From CAZFYZ01 sp964523735 (lineage in GTDB: Bacteria > Armatimonadota > UBA5829): a DNA stretch of 7,873 nucleotides. The stretch covers positions 1 to 7,873 of the forward strand of contig CAZFYZ010000155.1 in NCBI GenBank assembly GCA_964523735.1, given 5' to 3'. Shown in pieces: positions 1 to 4,324 of the stretch; position 1 is the first letter of the stretch; each line of letters opens with the position of its first letter. The notes beneath the pieces are model-generated. The model made no database searches, was not told where the DNA came from, and saw only the letters and a program-made list of their open reading frames with translations. The position numbers and the translations under genes are program-made.

Positions 1-8
1 CAACAACC

Positions 9-26
9 GAAAGGATACTCCCTTTC
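9..26. other. Small inverted repeat at window edge
   Basis: GAAAGG (9-14) and CCTTTC (21-26) can form a 6-bp stem with a 6-base loop. It could be the tail of a terminator from a gene left of the window, but there is no T-run on either side. The rest of 1-71 shows no gene. The significance is uncertain. Confidence 0.2.
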
Positions 27-71
27 CAATTTACACACTCAGAGGATACACTGCTCGTGAGCCAGGTTGGT

Positions 72-100
72 TTGACTTACCCGGGCTCTTGCGGTATATT
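72..100 (+). promoter_or_regulatory. Sigma-70 promoter for rnk
   Basis: TTGACT (72-77, 5 of 6 to consensus) is followed after exactly 17 bases by TATATT (95-100, 5 of 6). This predicts a transcript start near 107 and a leader of about 136 bases before the rnk ATG. It is the best housekeeping-type promoter in the window. Two copies of GACTTGA (110-116 and 122-128) lie just downstream of the predicted start. The leader also has a weak inverted repeat, ATACT (167-171) with AGTAT (181-185). Confidence 0.6.
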
Positions 101-242
101 GGCAGTGTAGACTTGATCGTGGACTTGAGTTAGGCTGGTGCGCATCCATAGGTGTGGCACCGGCCTATACTGCGTACCGGAGTATGCAGTTGCCGAGGGC
201 GTTAGCGCCAATTCGACTGGGACACACTTCTGGAGTTATGAG

Positions 243-653
243 ATGAATGAACGGACAATTCGCGTTACCAAGAATGACGCCCGGCGCCTACGGGAACTCG
301 TGGAGACCCCTGGCGTGCTGGAACACTGCGATCCCGAGTGCCTGGAGAACTTGAAGAAAGAGCTTGATCGGGCAGAGATCGTTGAGCCGGAAGAGATCTC
401 GTCACGCGTTGTCACGATGAACTCGACCGTACGCCTTGTCGACATCAAGACGGGCGAACCGGAGACATATACGCTGGTTCTTCCTCAGGAAGCTGACATA
501 GACGAGGGAAGGATATCGGTGCTGGCTCCCATAGGAACGGCAATGCTGGGCTACAAGGTTGGCGACACATTCGCATGGCCAGTGCCTGGGGGCGTGAGGC
601 GACTGCGGGTCAACGAAGTGACCCGCCCTGTCGAAACCACCGATGAGGGCTGA
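243..653 (+). CDS. rnk: Rnk-type regulator (GreA/GreB C-terminal fold)
   Basis: Cytoplasmic protein of 136 residues, matching the usual length of Rnk. Residues 1-48 form the short Rnk N-terminal helical part, and residues about 52-130 form the GreA/GreB C-terminal FKBP-like domain. Family signatures visible are LDRAEIVEPEE (41-51), VVTMNS (56-61), ISVLAPIGTAMLGYKVGD (91-108) and PVPGG (113-117). Rnk is known to bind RNA polymerase in the secondary-channel region like Gre factors. Its coiled coil is short and lacks the acidic cleavage tip, and in gammaproteobacteria it affects nucleoside diphosphate kinase levels. The start at 243 is chosen because GGAG (232-235) sits 7 bases upstream and the resulting N-terminus matches the family. 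The GTG at 138 would add 35 residues with no family resemblance. It is a single gene with its own promoter, convergent with engB. A Gre-fold paralogue of different function remains possible. Confidence 0.85.
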   Translation: MNERTIRVTKNDARRLRELVETPGVLEHCDPECLENLKKELDRAEIVEPEEISSRVVTMNSTVRLVDIKTGEPETYTLVLPQEADIDEGRISVLAPIGTAMLGYKVGDTFAWPVPGGVRRLRVNEVTRPVETTDEG

Positions 654-801
654 ACCGAGTCAACTCGCGCGAGCCGCACTCTCAGTTAGAGGCCAATAGC
701 CACCCCAGGCAAGTCTTGCTGAACCAGCTATCGGGCTTTCTACCCGTTCGACCTCCAACCAAAGTAATGCAACCCACCAAGCCCGCTTTGGTGTCAGCGG
801 G
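654..801. other. Convergent intergenic region rnk/engB
   Basis: This is the stretch between the stops of rnk and engB. I see no gene here. A weak inverted repeat, ATAGC with GCTAT, flanks the middle. A piece resembling a tRNA T-loop and CCA end (about 743-770) has no matching stems. The only convincing structure is the hairpin at 780-803. Confidence 0.5.
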
Positions 802-803
802 CT
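780..803 (-). terminator. Terminator-like hairpin after engB
   Basis: AGCCCGCT (780-787) and AGCGGGCT (796-803) form a perfect 8-bp GC-rich stem with an 8-base loop. On the minus strand it overlaps the engB stop codon (802-804). It is followed by a G/T stretch (TTGGTGGGTT) rather than a clean T-run. It is most likely the intrinsic or assisted terminator of the helicase-engB operon. There is no T-run on the plus side, so it is less likely to serve rnk. Confidence 0.5.
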
Positions 804-1401
804 AAGCGTTCGTCGCCTCCACCACCCACCGCCACAACTGCTCGCGGCCAAATCCCGTCTCGGCGGAGAATGCGAGCGTATCGCGGCTGTCGATGTTGAG
901 GGCCTCGGCCACCTGCAGGAGCAGCTCGGGGACTTTGTTTTTGGCTACCTTGTCCGCCTTGGTCCCGACTACCAGGCAATCGATCTCCAGGCTCTGGAGC
1001 CATTCGGAGGCCGCGTGGTCGAGCGGCTGAGGCGGGTGGCGCAGGTCGATCAGCTGGACAACCCCCGCAAGCATGGCGCCCGTGTGAAGGTATCGCTGAG
1101 TGAGCTCGCTCCACATCGCCCGCTTTGACTGGTTGACTGCCGCAAAGCCATAGCCCGGCATGTCAACCAGATAGAACGGTTTGCCTGTCTTGGCCTCGGG
1201 CGTGACCCTGTAGTAGTTGAGAGTCTGAGTGCGCCCGGGGGTGTTCGAGGTTCGGGCCAGACGGGGATTACCGACGAGCGCGTTGATCAGCGAGGACTTG
1301 CCCACGTTCGACCTGCCGATTAGAGCTATCTCCGGCAAGCGCTCGCGCGGCGCCTGGTCAAGACGGGCGACGCTGGCAATGAACTCCGCAGTCATTCGCA
1401 T
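802..1401 (-). CDS. engB: Ribosome biogenesis GTPase EngB (YihA/YsxC)
   Basis: GTPase of the TrmE-Era-EngA-EngB superfamily, needed for late 50S ribosomal subunit assembly and cytoplasmic. The 199 residues match the family length of about 195-210. All G motifs are visible: P-loop GRSNVGKSS (29-37), G2 region TSNTPGRTQT (51-60), G3 DMPGYG (80-85), G4 TKAD (147-150) and G5 SAETGFG (179-185). The ATG at 1401 is chosen because AGGA lies 7 bases upstream and the product begins like other EngB proteins. Initiation at the ATG at 1395 is less well placed. The frame stays open further upstream, but that part overlaps the helicase coding sequence. The helicase stop lies only 13 bases upstream, so the two genes are probably one transcript. 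A hairpin follows the stop. Confidence 0.95.
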   Translation of the reverse strand: MRMTAEFIASVARLDQAPRERLPEIALIGRSNVGKSSLINALVGNPRLARTSNTPGRTQTLNYYRVTPEAKTGKPFYLVDMPGYGFAAVNQSKRAMWSELTQRYLHTGAMLAGVVQLIDLRHPPQPLDHAASEWLQSLEIDCLVVGTKADKVAKNKVPELLLQVAEALNIDSRDTLAFSAETGFGREQLWRWVVEATNA

Positions 1402-1414
1402 GGTCTTTTCCTGA

Positions 1415-3067
1415 TCAGTATCCCCCGGATGCCTTGGCCCTGGCCGTCCGCTGTTTGGCGAAGTAGCTTTGTGGCTTTGGCGGCTTCGGCTTGGTCTTGG
1501 TCGAGCGCGCTCTGCCGGCGGTCGGAGCACTGCGGGCAGGCCGACGCGGAGCACTCCCGCGCACGGAACTCTGTCTAGGCGGCTCGGGAACGGTATAGTC
1601 GAAATCCTCTAGCTTACGCCGCTCGATGGATCCACCCAACGCCTTCTCGATATCGAAGACGACGGCGGCATCCAATGGAGTGACGAGGGTCATCGCGTCG
1701 CCCTCGCGCTCCATCCTGCCAGTTCGGCCGATGCGGTGGATGTAAGTGTCGGCAGTCGCAGGGACATCGTAGTTGATGACATGAGATATGGTCGCCACGT
1801 CCAGCCCGCGCGCGGCAATGTCGGTAGCGACGAGTATCTGGCACTCGCCCGAACGGAACCTGTCCAGGGCCGATTGCCTCTGGTTCTGAGTCCTGTCGGC
1901 GTGCAGAGATGCCGTAGAGTAGCCGGCGCTCTCGATCTGCCTGGCCACGCGGCTGGCGCGGTGCTTGGTGCGAGTGAAGATCAGTACGGAGTTGACGTCG
2001 GTCCTCTCCAGCAGGCTGAGCACGAGAGATGTCTTCAGGTGCTGCGGGCACGGGTAAAGCGCGTGTTCGATGGTCTTCGGAGGCGCTTGCAGGTCCACGT
2101 CCACGCGCAGCGGGTCCTTGAGGGCATCCTTCGTGAGCTGCATCAGCTCCGGCGCGAACGTCGCCGAGAGGAGCATGCTCTGGCGCTCGGCAGGAAGGCG
2201 AGAGAGTATCTTCTTGATCGGCGGCAGGAATCCCATATCCAGCATCCGGTCAGCCTCGTCCAGCACCAGCTTCGTCACCCCGGAAAAGTCCGTATTGCCT
2301 CGGTCCATGTGATCGAGCAGCCTGCCTGGACAGGCAACGATCACGTCGAATCCCGTCCGCAAGGCCTTCTCCTGACGGCTCATGGCGACGCCGCCGTAGA
2401 CGGTAGCGGACCTGATATCAGTGAACTTGCCCAACTGGCAGAATGTCTCGTGGATCTGCTCGGCAAGCTCCCTGGTCGGCGTCAGCACGATGGCCCGCGT
2501 GCAAGCCTTCTCTGCTGGGTTGGCGAGCAGATGCTGAAGTATCGGCAGCACAAAGGCGGCGGTCTTGCCGGTTCCTGTCTGCGCGGTTCCGATGTAGTCG
2601 CGGCCACTGAGGCCGATCGGAATCGCGGCGGCCTGGACGGGTGTCGGCTCGCCATAGCCAGCCTCAGCTATCGCGCGCTGAAGCCGCTGATCCAGTCCTA
2701 ACTGGGCAAACGAGCCACCAGTGTCTGGAGCGTCTACCCTGTTCTGGGTCGCGAGAGGCTTTGCCGACGCGGGTCTGCTCTTTGCGTTCTGTGCCTTGAA
2801 GCAGATTTCGCAGTACACGGGCTTGTCAGGGCTGGGCTTGAACGGCAAATCGGCTTCCTTGCCGCAGACTGAGCACGTGGCAGTGTGCATCCTGCAGGAC
2901 CCTCCCCTGCTGTATGCACGTCTGCCTGTACGCTTGGCGTGGCACTTGGTGCATCGAGTGGGGGGATTGAAGCCTCTGGTGGAGAACTGCTCTTGCTGGA
3001 GTGCGCTGAACGTGAACTCCTGCTCACAGTCCCTGCACACGCATTTCTTGTCTTGGTAGGTTATCAC
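1415..3067 (-). CDS. DEAD-box RNA helicase with N-terminal zinc ribbons
   Basis: ATP-dependent RNA helicase of 550 residues, presumably acting in RNA remodelling, ribosome assembly or cold adaptation. Residues 1-95 are a cysteine-rich module. C11xxC14 pairs with C39xxC42, and C65xxC68 is followed by exactly 17 residues and C86xxC89. This matches small zinc-ribbon proteins of the CxxC-x17-CxxC type, normally stand-alone. After a linker comes a complete DEAD core: Q motif (137-145), AQTGTGKT (162-169), PTRELAEQ (197-204), CPGRL (246-250, usually TPGRL), DEAD (270-273), SAT (301-303), motif IV VLIFTRT (361-367), ATDIAARGLDV (414-424) and HRIGRTGR (444-451). Residues about 497-550 form a basic, proline-rich tail typical of RNA-binding extensions. 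The start is GTG at 3067 with AGGAG 5 bases upstream, and the N-terminus resembles that of the stand-alone zinc-ribbon proteins. The core is RhlE-like, but I give no symbol. engB follows 13 bases later. Confidence 0.95.
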   Translation of the reverse strand: MITYQDKKCVCRDCEQEFTFSALQQEQFSTRGFNPPTRCTKCHAKRTGRRAYSRGGSCRMHTATCSVCGKEADLPFKPSPDKPVYCEICFKAQNAKSRPASAKPLATQNRVDAPDTGGSFAQLGLDQRLQRAIAEAGYGEPTPVQAAAIPIGLSGRDYIGTAQTGTGKTAAFVLPILQHLLANPAEKACTRAIVLTPTRELAEQIHETFCQLGKFTDIRSATVYGGVAMSRQEKALRTGFDVIVACPGRLLDHMDRGNTDFSGVTKLVLDEADRMLDMGFLPPIKKILSRLPAERQSMLLSATFAPELMQLTKDALKDPLRVDVDLQAPPKTIEHALYPCPQHLKTSLVLSLLERTDVNSVLIFTRTKHRASRVARQIESAGYSTASLHADRTQNQRQSALDRFRSGECQILVATDIAARGLDVATISHVINYDVPATADTYIHRIGRTGRMEREGDAMTLVTPLDAAVVFDIEKALGGSIERRKLEDFDYTVPEPPRQSSVRGSAPRRPARSAPTAGRARSTKTKPKPPKPQSYFAKQRTARAKASGGY

Positions 3068-3239
3068 TTGAACTCCTGGTTGCTTGTCACCTGTATCTTT
3101 TGTGGGCTTGAATCGAGTGAACTAGCCGGACCGAAGATCTCAGTGAACAACCAGGTCAGTGTCAAACCAAAGCAGCAACCTCGTTACATTATATCACATC
3201 GGCCGGAGCGCGCTTTGCCGGTCGAGACGTGGTGCACTG
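3068..3239 (-). other. Helicase leader and intergenic region
   Basis: A 172-base gap between the PEP-CTERM gene stop and the helicase start. On the minus strand it holds an extended -10 promoter (3188-3196), a weaker second promoter candidate, and the helicase ribosome binding site AGGAG at 3073-3077. The second candidate has TTGACA at 3160-3165, a 17-base spacer and a poor -10 of TGAGAT at 3137-3142. No convincing terminator for the PEP-CTERM gene is visible. Confidence 0.4.
3188..3196 (-). promoter_or_regulatory. Extended -10 promoter for helicase-engB
   Basis: On the minus strand TGATATAAT gives a perfect TATAAT (3193-3188) preceded by the TGn extension (3196-3194). No good -35 element lies upstream, which is acceptable for extended -10 promoters. 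The predicted start near 3181 leaves a leader of about 114 bases before the GTG, which leaves room for post-transcriptional control such as is common for DEAD-box helicase genes. Confidence 0.5.
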
Positions 3240-3845
3240 TCAACGTCGGCGTCTGGTCGCCAGGAACCCGAGTCCTCCCGCAGCCAACGCCGCCAAGCCT
3301 GATGGCTCGGGAATTGGCGTGGCATCAACCGCCAGCACTACTGATCCTAGCACGCCTGTAGCAGGCTCACTGTCGTAAGGGGGTGGCGGCGGCATATCCA
3401 AGTCAGCAAAGGCGTGTAAAGGAAGCTCCAGACCAATGGTGAACCTCCCCTTTCCATCTAGCAGGCAATCCCAGCTTTCGCCAGGCCGAAGCTGGAAGAT
3501 TGACTCCAGGCTGAAGAGTTCGGGCTCCGGATAGGTAGCCTGTCCCAGCCATTCTGTGGTGGCCAAAGCAACGGTCTTGCTTCCGTCGCTCAACCCGATC
3601 GTGAAGCGTCCCGGGTCGGGCCCTGGATTTAGCAGATCGGTCCACCAGCCAGCAGTAATGCTGCCCGACCACCTTACTTTGACGCTTTGGATGTTGGAGA
3701 AGCTCGTGCCGAAATCGGCATCTGCTGATTTGTCGACGAAATACGTGCCTTGGAAGAACGGCATCGACATCTCGTAGGTCTCCGCACCAACAGACGCCGG
3801 TGACATGGCCAGAAAGAACATAACCGAAATGAAGATGAATCTCAC
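3240..3845 (-). CDS. Secreted PEP-CTERM sorting-domain protein
   Basis: Protein of 201 residues, exported and probably anchored or processed by an exosortase. The N-terminus is a signal peptide: a basic residue, a hydrophobic run rich in F, I, V and L, then a likely cleavage after ASVGA (residue 21). The C-terminal 25 residues are a PEP-CTERM signal: PIPEPSG, a small hydrophobic helix of Ala/Gly/Leu, and a terminal RRRR. The middle about 150 residues are beta-rich and unrecognised, with proline-rich spots near the end (DMPPPPPYD). Length and layout fit the many PEP-CTERM proteins of unknown function. The start is GTG at 3845 with GGGGGAG just upstream. A longer frame from GTG at 3902 is rejected because that codon lies inside the sigma-54 promoter, upstream of the predicted transcript start. 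The gene is divergent from the GH36 gene. An exosortase gene must lie elsewhere in the genome. Confidence 0.85.
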   Translation of the reverse strand: MRFIFISVMFFLAMSPASVGAETYEMSMPFFQGTYFVDKSADADFGTSFSNIQSVKVRWSGSITAGWWTDLLNPGPDPGRFTIGLSDGSKTVALATTEWLGQATYPEPELFSLESIFQLRPGESWDCLLDGKGRFTIGLELPLHAFADLDMPPPPPYDSEPATGVLGSVVLAVDATPIPEPSGLAALAAGGLGFLATRRRR

Positions 3846-3859
3846 AGTCTCCCCCGTCA

Positions 3860-3871
3860 GACCAAAAGGTC
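3860..3871 (-). other. Leader hairpin of the PEP-CTERM gene
   Basis: GACC and GGTC with a 4-base loop form a small perfect hairpin within the predicted 30-base leader of the PEP-CTERM transcript, just before the ribosome binding site. It may stabilise the 5' end. It is too short to claim a regulatory role. Confidence 0.25.
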
Positions 3872-3885
3872 CAGCAGACAAGCTC

Positions 3886-3901
3886 TGCAATTTTCGTGCC
3901 A
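3886..3901 (-). promoter_or_regulatory. Sigma-54 (RpoN) -24/-12 promoter
   Basis: The minus strand reads TGGCACG (3901-3895), AAAA, TTGCA (3890-3886). This matches the full sigma-54 consensus TGGCACG-N4-TTGCW, including the invariant GG and GC with correct 10-base separation. The predicted transcript start is near 3875, about 30 bases before the GTG at 3845. PEP-CTERM/exosortase systems are known to co-occur with the PrsK/PrsR two-component pair, whose regulator is a sigma-54 activator. Such control is therefore a reasonable inference here. Confidence 0.85.
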
Positions 3902-3937
3902 CTTCAGGTCGTTGATGAGTTCGAAGTGCGATTACGT

Positions 3938-4175
3938 GATTAAGCTAGCACAACCAACCGCTTGTGTAGCCGGAGTGTTGGATCCTTCGCATACCGCCCT
4001 CAACGACCTCGAAACGATGAAGCGCGCAGTGCCTCTACTGCGCAGTGACTTCCAAGCTCCCAGTGCACCGAAAGTAGACCAGGGGCACACCCATGGCATA
4101 GCCTCCTGTCTGCCGTGGTACGGTTCTGGCTGCATCGGCCGCGAGAGCTACAGGGCACGCAGTTTCATTATGCCA
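3938..4175 (+). pseudogene. Decayed fragment of a second GH36 gene
   Basis: The core at 4002-4175 translates to a segment clearly homologous to residues 489-549 of the intact GH36 protein downstream (coding bases 5789-5971). Both contain NDLETM, RAVPLLRSD, QGHT, LP-Y-G-G and RSF-P. By hand about 36 of 58 aligned residues are identical, with one 3-residue deletion. The segment includes the likely acid/base aspartate (LLRSD). Left of 4002 the similarity appears to continue at DNA level in shifted frame, with a deletion of about 5 bases near 3990 and an in-frame TAG near 3947. This reaches perhaps to 3938, matching the WDELKHRNP region. There is no start, no signal peptide and no remaining catalytic domain, and similarity ends about 4175. 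The divergence is too high for a recent copy of the neighbour. It looks like a remnant of an older paralogue. The left limit is approximate. Confidence 0.8.
3949..3966. promoter_or_regulatory. Candidate upstream activator site for the sigma-54 promoter
   Basis: CACAA (3949-3953) and TTGTG (3962-3966) form an inverted repeat with an 8-base spacer, centred about 82 bases upstream of the predicted PEP-CTERM transcript start. Activators of sigma-54 typically bind inverted repeats at such distances. The arms are only 5 bases, and the site may lie within the decayed GH36 fragment, so this is a suggestion. Confidence 0.3.
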
Positions 4176-4213
4176 GGCTCTAAGGGAACAACTTCCGGTT
4201 CAGTGCTGAGTCG

Positions 4214-4222
4214 TGTTATGAT
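4214..4222 (+). promoter_or_regulatory. Extended -10 promoter for GH36 gene
   Basis: TGTTATGAT gives TATGAT (4217-4222, 5 of 6) with the TGn extension at 4214-4216. The -35 is weak (TTCCGG, 4193-4198, spacer 18). The predicted start near 4229 leaves a leader of about 96 bases. A small inverted repeat, CAAGA (4253-4257) with TCTTG (4263-4267), lies inside the leader and could be a hairpin or operator. Confidence 0.4.
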
Positions 4223-4324
4223 GTGATTACTTCCTCAGCCTGGGCCGGGGCACAAGACCCCCTCTTGAGCCAACGAGGGCCGTCTCAGGCACATAAGCGC
4301 AGAAACTGCAAGGAATGCTGTACA

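Noticed and set aside
154..174. TGGCACC in the rnk leader as a sigma-54 site
   Set aside because: There is no GC at the required -12 position. The sigma-70 promoter at 72-100 explains transcription better.
743..770. tRNA-like 3' end (GTTCGAC followed by CCA-like bases)
   Set aside because: There is no T-stem partner, acceptor stem or anticodon arm around it.
1402..1554. Longer EngB reading from 1554
   Set aside because: It overlaps the helicase 3' end in another frame, has low-complexity Arg/Pro composition, and is absent from the family. The ATG at 1401 has a good ribosome binding site.
1736..2701. Long plus-strand open frame antisense to the helicase
   Set aside because: It is a GC-rich shadow of the helicase coding frame with no recognisable domain and Arg/Leu-heavy composition.
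2938..2964. Second TGGCAC match suggestive of a sigma-54 promoter
   Set aside because: The spacing between GG and GC is 8 rather than 10 bases, and it lies inside the zinc-ribbon coding region of the helicase.
3874..3888. GCAGA/TCTGC hairpin followed by AATTTT as a plus-strand terminator
   Set aside because: The T-run and part of the stem belong to the sigma-54 promoter, and there is no plus-strand gene upstream that it could terminate.
3846..3902. N-terminal extension of the PEP-CTERM protein from GTG at 3902
   Set aside because: The extra codons are the sigma-54 promoter itself and lie upstream of the predicted transcript start. There is no ribosome binding site before 3902, and the GTG at 3845 has one.
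3912..4226. A functional 104-residue plus-strand protein
   Set aside because: Only the middle matches GH36, both ends are unrelated, there is no clear ribosome binding site, and left-side similarity is frame-shifted. It is treated as a pseudogene fragment.
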